9,747 nucleotides of DNA. It comes from JAUPVL01 sp964512085. Its GTDB lineage: Bacteria; Patescibacteriota; Saccharimonadia; CAILAD01; BJGX01. The notes under the pieces are model-generated. The model did no database searches and was not told where the DNA came from. It saw only the letters and a list, made by a program, of their open reading frames with translations. Location: NCBI GenBank assembly GCA_964512085.1, contig CAZEIU010000027.1, positions 1 through 9,747 on the forward strand. The letters run 5' to 3'. Position 1 is the first letter of the stretch. Every line of letters begins with the position of its first letter. The position numbers and the translations under genes were made by a program. This document shows, one piece after another, positions 1 through 6,590 of the stretch.

Positions 1-144
1 GAGCGCGTGGCTCAACCTCACCGTGCGGCCCGCCGACCGCTCTGGCCCTTTCTCTTGGGTCAGGTCCAGCTCGAGCTGCTCGTTGATGTCGTCCGGACCG
101 AAGGTGCCGGGCGGAATCCAGTCGAGGGCGGGGGTGGTGGTCAT
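1..144 (-). CDS. GC-rich hypothetical protein, 5' part only
   Basis: The first 48 codons of a minus-strand gene that runs off the left edge. It starts at ATG (144-142) behind a good ribosome-binding site, AAAGGAG on the minus strand (157-151), six bases from the start. The visible protein begins MTTTPALDWIPPGTF and continues acidic and polar; there is no signal peptide or membrane segment in what is seen. By hand count 43 of the 48 codons end in G or C, quite unlike the AT-rich operon next door (326-3364) but like the genes at 6591 and 7883. I do not recognise a family. The reading frame is supported by codon bias, start and promoter; the plus-strand ORF over the same bases has no such support. 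Confidence 0.75.
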   Translation of the reverse strand, partial: MTTTPALDWIPPGTFGPDDINEQLELDLTQEKGPERSAGRTVRLSHAL

Positions 145-198
145 TTAGATCTCCTTTGTCGGGGTGCGCCTTTGAGCGGTTGCTCTAGGTCGCCAACT

Positions 199-227
199 AT
201 TCTACCTCAATATTAACTAAATGTCAA
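199..227 (-). promoter_or_regulatory. Promoter of the GC-rich minus-strand gene
   Basis: On the minus strand, TTGACA (227-222) is followed after exactly 17 bases by TAGAAT (204-199). This predicts a start near 192 and a leader of about 48 nt. The promoter lies in AT-rich DNA although the gene is GC-rich. Confidence 0.75.
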
Positions 228-289
228 TATTATATTAGTCATTTTAATTATTTACAGATTAGTTTATTATTTATTTTTGTCGATATTAC

Positions 290-318
290 TTCGTCATTTT
301 AGTATTTTGCGGTATAAT
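290..318 (+). promoter_or_regulatory. Promoter of the trmB-like operon, likely leaderless
   Basis: A perfect -10 box TATAAT (313-318) ends only seven bases before the ATG at 326. Transcription would begin at about 325-326, so the mRNA would have essentially no leader and no Shine-Dalgarno site. The -35 box is poor (TTCGTC, 290-295, 17 bases upstream). The bases GTCATTTTA occur twice (238-246 and 293-301), the second copy overlapping the -35 region, so a regulator could act here. Confidence 0.65.
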
Positions 319-325
319 ATAATCA

Positions 326-1111
326 ATGGACACACAAACAATACAAGAACTTGGTCTTAATGAATCGCAAGCTAATATGTACGTTTTGCTTATGCAGCAC
401 GGTAGTCTCACCCCTCCAGAAGCCGCTAAATTGACGGGCGAGACACGTACTACTGTTTACTCTATTTTTGACAAACTCGAAAAGCTTGGGCTAGTCAAAA
501 AGAAGCCTGCGACCAAAAAAGTTACCTACTTACCCGAAAACCCTGCTGCTCTAGAGAAACTAGCCGAATCTAAATATCAGCAGTCAGTACAGCTTAAGCA
601 AAAAATATCTGATAGTATGGCGCGTTATATGACTTACTTTTACACCTATCAAGAGCAACCAGGAGTGAGGTTTTTTCAGGGCAAAGATGGCATCATTAAG
701 ATGTATGAAGACCAACTACGTACCAAAAAAGATATTTACTTCTTAAGATCCGAGAGCGATGTAAATGTAATGGGTAAAACTATCTACAAAGTAATAGAGA
801 ATCGCCACAAATTGGGCATAAAAGTTTATGGCATAGAGAGTAAAGAAGCCGATAATGTAGAATTCTCGCAAAAAAACGACAAGCGTCTTGGTAGAGAAAT
901 GACTTTTTATAAAAAAGGCGAGTACACTGCACCGGTAAATATTTATACCTATGGCAGCAAAACGGCATTAATATCTTTTGGTGAAGAAGTAATTGGCACT
1001 ATTATAGAAAGCCCTCAAATTGCCCAAGCTTTTCGTCAAATACACTCTATGCTCAAAGAATCTATTGGCAACTTAGAAAACACGCCCAAAAAAGGTAAAC
1101 TAGATATATGA
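326..1111 (+). CDS. TrmB-family-like transcriptional regulator
   Basis: A 261-residue protein with an N-terminal winged helix-turn-helix (about residues 8-65). The recognition-helix region reads GETRTTVYSIFDKLEKLGLV, the usual TrmB pattern of a helix followed by a wing rich in lysine. After a linker helix (about 75-100) comes a C-terminal alpha/beta domain (about 110-245) resembling the effector-binding part of TrmB-like proteins. TrmB proteins of known function sense sugars and control sugar uptake or metabolism. Here the gene overlaps a sugar-phosphate mutase gene by four bases (ATGA), so a role in sensing a sugar or sugar phosphate and controlling this operon is a reasonable inference. The start is fixed by the TATAAT box directly upstream. 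The stop codon is UGA. The ligand cannot be read from the sequence. Confidence 0.8.
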   Translation: MDTQTIQELGLNESQANMYVLLMQHGSLTPPEAAKLTGETRTTVYSIFDKLEKLGLVKKKPATKKVTYLPENPAALEKLAESKYQQSVQLKQKISDSMARYMTYFYTYQEQPGVRFFQGKDGIIKMYEDQLRTKKDIYFLRSESDVNVMGKTIYKVIENRHKLGIKVYGIESKEADNVEFSQKNDKRLGREMTFYKKGEYTAPVNIYTYGSKTALISFGEEVIGTIIESPQIAQAFRQIHSMLKESIGNLENTPKKGKLDI

Positions 1112-2487
1112 CCCAACCTAAGCTTAGTCTAAGTAATATCTTCAAAGCCTACGATATTCGTGGTATTACCCCAACCGAGTTAAACCCCCACGTAGCTCAT
1201 TCTATCGGCAGAGCCTTTGCCGACTTTATGCCCAAAGGCAAAATTGCCGTAGGACGAGACATGCGCGAAGACTCTGACGAACTGGCGCATGGATTGATCG
1301 CCGGCTTATTACGACAAGGCCGAGAAGTGATAGATTTGGGCCAGATTACGTCAGATACGATGTATTTTGCTGTAGGCAAGTACGGTTATGCTGGAGGCGC
1401 TATGATTACTGCCAGTCATAACCCTGGTAAATATGATGGCATTAAGCTTACCGGTAAAAATGTAGTGCCTATTGGTATAGATAGCGGTTTGCTGAAGATA
1501 GAAAAAGAAATCGAAACCCATCAGTACAAAAAAATGTGTAGTGATGCAAAAGCAAAAAATATAATAGAACACAAAGACATTACAAAAGAGTGGGTAGAGC
1601 ATGCACTAGGTGTTGCCGGCCAAATAACTAAACCTATCAACATTGGTATTGATACCGGCAACGGGATGGCAGCAATCTATCTGCCCTATCTAAAAGAACT
1701 TACACCATTAAAAATAAGGTCTATTTATACTAAGTTAGATGGAAGCTTTCCGAATCATCCTGCCAATCCGCTTGAGCCCAATAACACCAAGCATTTGCAA
1801 GAGCTTGTAATAAACAACCATCTCCACTGTGGAATAGCATTTGATGGCGATGGCGACAGAGCATTTTTTATAGACGAAAAAGGGCAAAGAGTTAGTGCTA
1901 GCATACTCGGCACCATATTAGCTGAGCATATTATCGATTTGCACCCGCACGCTACAGTTTTGTATAACGTGATAATCTCACATATTTTGCCCGAAACAGT
2001 TAATCAATTGGGGGGCGAAGCAATACGCACCAAAGTAGGCCACAGCTTTATTAAACAACAGATGAAATTACACAAAGCTCAATTTGCAGCCGAGCACTCC
2101 GGGCACTATTACTACAAAGACAACTACAACGCCGATAGTGGTTTAATTACTGCCTTGATGGTGCTGTCAATCTTAAGTCAAAAAAACATCAAGTTATCAG
2201 AGTTAGCAAATAAATATCAAAAATACTTTAACAGCCCAGAACTAAACTTTGAGACAAACAATATTCAAGAAAACATTAATGTATTAAAAAATCATTTTAA
2301 AGATGGAAAACTCGAATCACTCGACGGTATAACTATTGTATATAAAGACTGGTGGTTTAACGCCCGCCCAAGTAATACCGAGCCATTCTTAAGAGTAAAT
2401 ATCGAAGCTAAATCTCAAGAGTTGCTAAACGAAAAAACTACAGAAATAAAGAATTTACTTCACCAAAAGCGAAAACTAACTATATAA
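1108..2487 (+). CDS. Phosphomannomutase/phosphoglucomutase
   Basis: A cytoplasmic alpha-D-phosphohexomutase of 459 residues, the usual length for bacterial PMM/PGM enzymes. It interconverts hexose 6-phosphate and hexose 1-phosphate, feeding nucleotide-sugar and surface-polysaccharide synthesis. All four signature regions are visible: KAYDIRG near the N-terminus (13-19); the phosphoserine loop TASHNP with the catalytic serine at residue 103; the metal-binding loop DGDGDR (246-251); the sugar-specificity loop EHSGH (329-333); and the phosphate-binding loop RPSNTEP (420-426). The enzyme therefore looks active. The EHSGH loop fits a bifunctional mannose/glucose enzyme, but substrate preference is not settled. 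The start overlaps the stop of the trmB-like gene, with AAAGG at 1091-1095 as a somewhat distant ribosome-binding site, so translational coupling is likely. Confidence 0.93.
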   Translation: MTQPKLSLSNIFKAYDIRGITPTELNPHVAHSIGRAFADFMPKGKIAVGRDMREDSDELAHGLIAGLLRQGREVIDLGQITSDTMYFAVGKYGYAGGAMITASHNPGKYDGIKLTGKNVVPIGIDSGLLKIEKEIETHQYKKMCSDAKAKNIIEHKDITKEWVEHALGVAGQITKPINIGIDTGNGMAAIYLPYLKELTPLKIRSIYTKLDGSFPNHPANPLEPNNTKHLQELVINNHLHCGIAFDGDGDRAFFIDEKGQRVSASILGTILAEHIIDLHPHATVLYNVIISHILPETVNQLGGEAIRTKVGHSFIKQQMKLHKAQFAAEHSGHYYYKDNYNADSGLITALMVLSILSQKNIKLSELANKYQKYFNSPELNFETNNIQENINVLKNHFKDGKLESLDGITIVYKDWWFNARPSNTEPFLRVNIEAKSQELLNEKTTEIKNLLHQKRKLTI

Positions 2488-2494
2488 TTGGTTT

Positions 2495-3364
2495 ATGACC
2501 AAGGCCGAAGAAACCAATCGCCAATTACGCGAGGCAATCTTAGATTTGCTGAGCTTTTGTGCTGTTTACAAAATCAGTCTTAGCGCTCAAGAGATTTTAC
2601 TTTTTTTACCTGTCAAGGCCAGCTTGGTGGGGGTAAAATCACATCTCAATATGCTAATTAAACGGGGCAAGTTGCGTCAGTTTAAACACTCTCGCTATGG
2701 TATTAAAAAAGTAGATTATTCAAAAAAAGCCAAAACCTTAAGCTTTGAGGCTAATAAACCTACCAAGAGATTCGTAAAGTTATTACGAGTAGTGCCGTTT
2801 GTAAAATCGATAGTGCTCAGTAGTGACGTACTGCTAAGCAACAAGGGCGAAAAAGAGCAGAGTCTTATTATTATCACAACACCCAATCGTATTTATTCCA
2901 CCAAAGACATAGTGGCACGTTTACAGAAGAGCTTGGGCAAAAACAAACCCCTAGGTGATATTAACTGCAACGTCTATTATTCGACTGCCGGATTACGATT
3001 TAGCAACTTGATTAGTAAATCTAAGCTCGAGACAGCATTGTGGTTTGCTTTTGCCAAGCCAATGCACGGAAAATCTGTCTGGTATGGTCTGCTCAAACAC
3101 GATAAGTTTGTACAGTCGCACTTGCCCAATTTTGAATGGCCAAGGCTAAACATGCGCATTCATACCAGCACTAGCAAGTATCTAGATGACTACGACAACA
3201 AGCGCTATCGTGCCTACTTAAAAGAAATGGCCTCGGCTGTAGATTTTCAGCAGTCTACAGCTCTACTGAGAGTGCGCCCCGATGTTTTTATAGCGCGTAA
3301 GTTGCACAACACCAACGCCGAGGCTAATTATAATAACTATAAGAAGATCAGAGAAAGGGTTTAG
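2495..3364 (+). CDS. Nucleotidyltransferase-like protein with degenerate active site
   Basis: A 289-residue protein lying seven bases after the mutase gene, third in the operon, with no clear Shine-Dalgarno site. The N-terminal 65 residues look like a winged helix (LLSFCAVYKISLSAQEILLF). Residues about 92-165 follow the layout of a nucleotidyltransferase-like family I know from CPR genomes: LLRVVPFVKSIVLSSD, then IIITTPNRIYSTKDIVARL, then DINCNVYY. A later segment (about 180-212) ending HLPNF also fits that family. However, the expected Gly-Ser of the active-site loop is Ser-Ser (109-110) and the paired aspartates of the D-x-D motif appear replaced (around 121-123, E-Q-S). If this alignment is right, the protein has lost nucleotidyl transfer and may now bind nucleotide, protein or DNA. 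The family call rests on remembered pattern, not on a search. Confidence 0.6.
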   Translation: MTKAEETNRQLREAILDLLSFCAVYKISLSAQEILLFLPVKASLVGVKSHLNMLIKRGKLRQFKHSRYGIKKVDYSKKAKTLSFEANKPTKRFVKLLRVVPFVKSIVLSSDVLLSNKGEKEQSLIIITTPNRIYSTKDIVARLQKSLGKNKPLGDINCNVYYSTAGLRFSNLISKSKLETALWFAFAKPMHGKSVWYGLLKHDKFVQSHLPNFEWPRLNMRIHTSTSKYLDDYDNKRYRAYLKEMASAVDFQQSTALLRVRPDVFIARKLHNTNAEANYNNYKKIRERV

Positions 3365-3370
3365 TTTACG

Positions 3371-3409
3371 ACATAAGCGATTGACAGCACTCTGCTTATG
3401 TGCTAACAT
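3371..3409 (+). promoter_or_regulatory. Strong extended -10 promoter of the orphan structured RNA, with dyads
   Basis: TTGACA (3381-3386), a 17-base spacer, then TGC directly before TAACAT (3404-3409): a near-consensus extended -10 promoter, with predicted start at about 3416. Two inverted repeats sit on it: ACATAAGC (3371-3378) with GCTTATGT (3394-3401), and AGCAC (3386-3390) with GTGCT (3400-3404). The second resembles a compressed CIRCE operator (AGCACTC and TGCTAA are present but the spacing is wrong). Confidence 0.75.
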
Positions 3410-3415
3410 ATCTTT

Positions 3416-3833
3416 TATCAGTACCTTCTACTCATCCTAATCGTCTCGAAAGGCAGGTGATTCCACCCGACACTTAAGGACTGCTTTGGCGTTTTGAAGA
3501 AGCACCCAGCGCCAAAGTGGTCACGGGTTATCCCGAAAGAGCCCACCTCGACCACCGATCCTAATCGTCTGGGGGGACGAATGATTAGAACAGAGTTACT
3601 GTCGCCCTGCCCGGCAATCTAGCCGAGTAGGGCGACAACCACGCAGTACCCACCGCGGCCGAGCTGCGAGGAGACTTTAAGCTGGTGAGAACCCAGCGGA
3701 GTGTGTAGGCTTGGCGACTAGATACCGCGGCGCAGAGAAGCGCTACAGGTCACAAAGTCGTCCACACCAGACCGCTACCACGTCTGTCTCCCGCGGCTCG
3801 CGCCGCATCCCAAGCACCCGAAAGGGTGTTTTT
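3416..3833 (+). ncRNA. Unclassified structured non-coding RNA, about 415 nt
   Basis: An independent transcription unit between a strong promoter and a hairpin-plus-T-run terminator, with no convincing ORF, and far more GC-rich than the flanking AT-rich genes, as expected of a folded RNA. Stems I can see: 3479-3491 with 3510-3522 (13 pairs, two G-U); CGGG/CCCG at 3524-3527 and 3532-3535; CTAATC/GATTAG at 3561-3566 and 3583-3588; GTCGCCCT/AGGGCGAC at 3601-3608 and 3629-3636 with an inner CGGC/GCCG; GCTGG/CCAGC at 3681-3685 and 3693-3697; GCGC hairpin 3730-3743; GGCGACT (3713-3719) with AGTCGTCC (3756-3763), one bulge; CAGAC/GTCTG at 3768-3772 and 3782-3786; GCGGC/GCCGC at 3793-3797 and 3802-3806. 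The 13-mer ATCCTAATCGTCT occurs twice (3434 and 3558). I looked for RNase P, tmRNA, SRP and 6S signatures and did not find them. Function unknown. Confidence 0.7.
3812..3833 (+). terminator. Rho-independent terminator of the structured RNA
   Basis: CACCC (3815-3819), loop GAAA, GGGTG (3824-3828), then a run of five T (3829-3833); further A-T and G-T pairs can extend the stem. It ends the RNA unit before the groES promoter. Confidence 0.8.
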
Positions 3834-3874
3834 CTTATGCTTGACGAAATTTGGTGCTTTATCTAAACTAAATA

Positions 3875-3904
3875 TTGGCACTCTAGTGTATTGAGTGCTA
3901 ATAT
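3875..3904 (+). promoter_or_regulatory. groESL promoter with embedded CIRCE operator (HrcA site)
   Basis: TTGGCACTC (3875-3883), nine bases, GAGTGCTAA (3893-3901): the CIRCE operator bound by the heat-shock repressor HrcA, one base off the TTAGCACTC consensus in the left arm. The promoter lies inside it: TTGGCA (3875-3880) serves as -35 and TAATAT (3899-3904) as -10, 18 bases apart and preceded by TGC. HrcA bound here would block polymerase directly, with release on heat or protein-folding stress. hrcA itself is not in the window. Confidence 0.93.
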
Positions 3905-3910
3905 ATAAAG

Positions 3911-3951
3911 GCTCGTCTCGAGCGAAATTGAGAAATATAAATGTATTTCTC
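3911..3951 (+). promoter_or_regulatory. Two hairpins in the groES leader
   Basis: The predicted mRNA begins with GCTCG (3911-3915), loop TCT, CGAGC (3919-3923), a stem at the very 5' end, and then has a second stem GAGAAATA (3930-3937) with TATTTCTC (3944-3951). 5'-terminal stems commonly protect mRNAs from decay; the weak AT-rich second stem could melt with heat. Both roles are inference. Confidence 0.5.
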
Positions 3952-3994
3952 TATCTCAGTCGAAATGAAATTAAAAAAAAGGAGTTTACCAATT

Positions 3995-4264
3995 ATGAAC
4001 ATTCAGCCGCTACTAAAAAGAGTGCTATTACAGCAACTAGAAAACGAAGAAACTACTGCTTCGGGCATTATTTTACCCGATAGCGCCAAAGAAAAACCCA
4101 AAATGGCCAAGGTATTGGCAGTAGGCACCGATGTAAAAGTCGTTAAAAAAGGCGATACAGTTTTATACCAAAGCTATGGCCCAGACGAAGTAAAAGTAGG
4201 CAATAAAGAATACTTAATAGCCGAGGAAAAAGACATATTAGCAACTGTAGAAGGAGATAAATAA
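3995..4264 (+). CDS. groES: Co-chaperonin GroES
   Basis: The 10-kDa lid of the GroEL chaperonin, closing the folding chamber in the cytoplasm. The chosen start, ATG at 3995, lies ten bases after GGAG (3981-3984) and gives MNIQPLLKRV; an earlier in-frame ATG at 3941 lies within the second leader hairpin and lacks a ribosome-binding site. The protein has 89 residues, a little short for the family. The mobile loop that docks on GroEL is present (EETTASGIILPDS), as are AKVLAVG and the closing DILATVE. The shortening falls around residues 45-52, where most GroES proteins have a longer roof-loop segment before KKGD. It is translated together with groEL: its stop and the groEL start share one base (TAATG). 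Confidence 0.95.
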   Translation: MNIQPLLKRVLLQQLENEETTASGIILPDSAKEKPKMAKVLAVGTDVKVVKKGDTVLYQSYGPDEVKVGNKEYLIAEEKDILATVEGDK

Positions 4265-5901
4265 TGGCAAAAGATATAATATCGAGCGAAGAAGCTCGCA
4301 AAAAACTAAAAGCCGGTGTCGATAAACTAGCCGATACTGTTAAAGCTACTCTTGGGCCAAAAGGTCGCAACGTAGTCTTGGGTAAAACCTATGGTGGTCC
4401 GGTTATTACTAACGATGGAGTTACGATCGCCAAAGAAATTGATCTAGAAGATGCCTTTGAAAACATGGGCGCACAGATTGTAAAAGAAGTAGCCAGCAAA
4501 ACCAACGATCAAGCTGGAGACGGTACCACTACCGCTACTGTACTGGCTCAAGCCATTATTGAAGAGGGTATTAAAAACGTAGCCGCTGGCGCCAACCCCA
4601 TGGCTATTAGACGAGGCATAGAAAAAGCCGCAGCTGCGGTTGCAGTAGAACTCAATAAAATTGCCAAACCGGTAAAAGAATCGGCCGAGATTGCTAATGT
4701 AGCTAGTATTTCTGCTGCCGACCCAGAAGTAGGCCAACTAATAGCCGAGGTAATGAAAGTAATTGGTGAAGACGGCATCGTAACTGTAGAAGAAGGCCAA
4801 ACGCTTGGTTTAGACAAAGAAGTAGTCGAAGGTATGCAATTTGATAACGGCTATGTGAGCCCCTATATGGTATCTGACACAACTCGTATGGAAGCAGTTA
4901 TTGAAAATGCCCCTATTCTTATTACCGATAAAAAAATAAGTTCTGTACAAGAGCTATTACCTTTGCTCGAAAAGCTAGCCGCCGAAGGCAAAAAAGACCT
5001 AGTAATAATTGCTGAGGACCTAGAAGGTGAAGCTCTTACCACCTTGGTACTCAATAAGTTGCAAGGTAGATTCAATGCTCTTGCCGTAAAAGCTCCAGCT
5101 TTTGGTGATAGACGCAAAGACATGTTGCAAGATATTGCCATTCTAACGGGCGGACAAGTAATAACCGAAGAAGTGGGCCTCAAGCTAGAAGATGCTACTG
5201 TAGAAATGCTAGGAGAAGCCCGTAAGGTAATCGCTAGTAAAGACAATACTACTATTGTTGATGGTAAAGGCGTGCAAAAAGCCGTAAAAGAAAGAGTTGT
5301 ACAAATGAAACAACAACTCGAGACTATGACCAGCGAATACGAGATAGAAAAGCTTCAGGAGCGTATCGCCAAACTTGAAAGTGGTGTAGCAGTTATAAAA
5401 GTAGGTGCCGCCACCGAGGTAGAGCTGAAAGAAAAGAAAGCGCGCATAGAAGATGCTATTAATTCTACCAAAGCCGCTGTAGCCGAAGGCATCGTACCTG
5501 GGGGTGGCGCAGCCCTTATTAAGGCCAGCAAGGCCCTTGATAAGCTAGTGTTATCAGAAGAAGAGCAAATAGGTGTCTCTATAGTAAAAAGTAGTCTCGA
5601 AGCTCCTATTAGACAGATAGCTAGCAACGCCGGTATATCTGATATCGCGGTGATCTTGCAAACTATTCAAAAAGGCGATCGCAATTTGGGTTGGGATTTT
5701 GCCAAAAACGAAAAAACCGACATGCTCAAGGCAGGCATTATCGACCCTGTAAAAGTAACCAAAAGTGCTCTATTAAACGCCTCTAGCGCAGCCGCAATGC
5801 TGCTTACTACCGAAGCCGCAGTAGTTGACCTACCAGAAAAAGACACTCCCTCTGCAGGCGGCGGAATGCCCGACATGAGCGGAATGGGTGGCATGATGTA
5901 A
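4264..5901 (+). CDS. groEL: Chaperonin GroEL (HSP60)
   Basis: The 545-residue chaperonin subunit that forms two stacked seven-membered rings and refolds proteins with ATP. The full length is present: LGPKGRNVVLG (30-40) and the ATP-site motif GDGTTT (85-90, aspartate 86), the apical domain in the middle, VPGGGAALI near residue 410 and the flexible GGM-rich tail ending MSGMGGMM. It begins at ATG 4264 with AAGGAG (4251-4256) inside the end of groES, so the two are coupled and driven by the CIRCE-controlled promoter. Nothing looks broken. Several long minus-strand reading frames over this gene are shadows. Confidence 0.98.
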   Translation: MAKDIISSEEARKKLKAGVDKLADTVKATLGPKGRNVVLGKTYGGPVITNDGVTIAKEIDLEDAFENMGAQIVKEVASKTNDQAGDGTTTATVLAQAIIEEGIKNVAAGANPMAIRRGIEKAAAAVAVELNKIAKPVKESAEIANVASISAADPEVGQLIAEVMKVIGEDGIVTVEEGQTLGLDKEVVEGMQFDNGYVSPYMVSDTTRMEAVIENAPILITDKKISSVQELLPLLEKLAAEGKKDLVIIAEDLEGEALTTLVLNKLQGRFNALAVKAPAFGDRRKDMLQDIAILTGGQVITEEVGLKLEDATVEMLGEARKVIASKDNTTIVDGKGVQKAVKERVVQMKQQLETMTSEYEIEKLQERIAKLESGVAVIKVGAATEVELKEKKARIEDAINSTKAAVAEGIVPGGGAALIKASKALDKLVLSEEEQIGVSIVKSSLEAPIRQIASNAGISDIAVILQTIQKGDRNLGWDFAKNEKTDMLKAGIIDPVKVTKSALLNASSAAAMLLTTEAAVVDLPEKDTPSAGGGMPDMSGMGGMM

Positions 5902-5921
5902 TATCTGCTTAAGCCAGATAC

Positions 5922-5960
5922 AAAAAGACTCCAAAATAGCAATATAGAGGAGTCTTTTTT
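5922..5960 (+). terminator. Rho-independent terminator of groESL
   Basis: AAAAAGACTCC (5922-5932) pairs with GGAGTCTTTTT (5949-5959), the right arm running into a T-run. A smaller stem, TATCTG (5902-5907) with CAGATA (5915-5920), sits directly after the groEL stop. The A-rich left arm means it may work in both directions, but no convergent gene is present. Confidence 0.85.
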
Positions 5961-5964
5961 GTTA

Positions 5965-5992
5965 TTGACAATAGGTATATATATGGTATATT
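5965..5992 (+). promoter_or_regulatory. Promoter of the first PemK/MazF-like gene
   Basis: TTGACA (5965-5970), 16 bases, TATATT (5987-5992) with TGG directly before it (extended -10). The predicted start is near 5999, giving a leader of about 23 nt that holds the AGAGGA ribosome-binding site. Confidence 0.7.
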
Positions 5993-6021
5993 CATATTGT
6001 ACCTTCCAGAAAAGAGGATAT

Positions 6022-6474
6022 ATGAGTAACAGGCATGCACGCCATGGCGCATTGGTTAGAAGCTCAATCGGTAGAGAAAGCAGATCTCAACCAACAAGAA
6101 AGTTAGCTCCTGGAACAGTCGTAACTTTCATTTTTCGCAGTAGAGCAGTATCTGATGGCTATGACAAACCTAGGCCGGCTGTATTACTCGCTCCTGTAAA
6201 TGGTGAAGACAACTGGTTTGGTCTAAGTTTTACCACCAATAGTACCTATAAATCTACCAACCAAAGGCGTATTCTACTTACCGACTGGCAAAAGGCCGGC
6301 CTTGTAAGGCCAACCTATTTTTGGTCTGCAAAAATTATCCGTGTATCTATTTATGATGTACAAAAAGTTACTGGCACCATTACCTTGGCGGCTGCTCAAC
6401 AGATCTGCGAGCTCTTGAAGCTGCCCGCAGATAGAGCACACAACTTCATAGGCAGTATTCCTACCCTATCTTAA
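6022..6474 (+). CDS. PemK/MazF-like protein, putative endoribonuclease toxin
   Basis: A 150-residue protein. After a basic, probably disordered N-terminus (1-28), residues about 28-140 follow the PemK/MazF barrel: PGTVVTFIF as first strand, DKPRPAVLL (48-56) with the conserved Arg-Pro, FTTNSTYKS (70-78) in the place of the conserved Thr/Ser after strand 3, ILLTDWQKAGL (84-94), then a strand and a C-terminal helix. Active members cut mRNA at specific short motifs. The catalytic Arg and Thr positions look kept, so it may be active. ATG at 6022 is chosen over the in-frame TTG at 5959, which lies in the previous terminator; AGAGGA precedes it closely. It has its own promoter and terminator, and no antitoxin gene is seen on either side, so solitary use or a non-toxic regulatory role is possible. 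A divergent paralogue lies at 7007-7441. Confidence 0.75.
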   Translation: MSNRHARHGALVRSSIGRESRSQPTRKLAPGTVVTFIFRSRAVSDGYDKPRPAVLLAPVNGEDNWFGLSFTTNSTYKSTNQRRILLTDWQKAGLVRPTYFWSAKIIRVSIYDVQKVTGTITLAAAQQICELLKLPADRAHNFIGSIPTLS

Positions 6475-6489
6475 CAGATAGGGTATTTT
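6462..6489 (+). terminator. Terminator overlapping the stop codon of the PemK/MazF-like gene
   Basis: TACCCTATC (6462-6470) pairs with GATAGGGTA (6477-6485); the six-base loop TTAACA contains the TAA stop codon. It is followed by TTTT. The left arm encodes the last residues of the protein. Confidence 0.75.
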
Positions 6490-6499
6490 AATATAACTA

Positions 6500-6528
6500 T
6501 TGACAAAGTACTTAAGCTATGATACAAT
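6500..6528 (+). promoter_or_regulatory. Promoter of the GC-rich 89-aa gene
   Basis: TTGACA (6500-6505), exactly 17 bases, TACAAT (6523-6528) with TGA directly before it. The predicted start is at about 6535. The same -35, spacing and TGATACAAT occur at 7605-7633 before the other complete GC-rich gene. Confidence 0.85.
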
Positions 6529-6590
6529 ACTGGCCGTTCGTAATTGAAAGCACCAAACAACCAACAGTCCACAACGAAAGGAAAGTCAAC

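Noticed and set aside
7..216. Plus-strand ORF at the left edge
   Set aside because: It overlaps the better supported minus-strand gene, including its ribosome-binding site and promoter.
3653..3763. Group I intron-like core: CCGCGG at 3653 and 3725, GACTAGA, a GCGC hairpin and AAAGTCGTCC resemble a P3-P7-P8 order
   Set aside because: No P4-P6 pairing could be built, there is no split exon, and the RNA has its own promoter and terminator. The likeness is probably chance.
3416..3833. RNase P RNA, tmRNA, SRP RNA or 6S RNA
   Set aside because: The expected conserved blocks (for example the GGAAAGTCC-type and ACAGAA-type segments of RNase P, or the tRNA-like ends of tmRNA) are not found on either strand. 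A covariance search could still overturn this.
4444..5942. Several long minus-strand ORFs over groEL
   Set aside because: Antisense shadows of a highly conserved gene.
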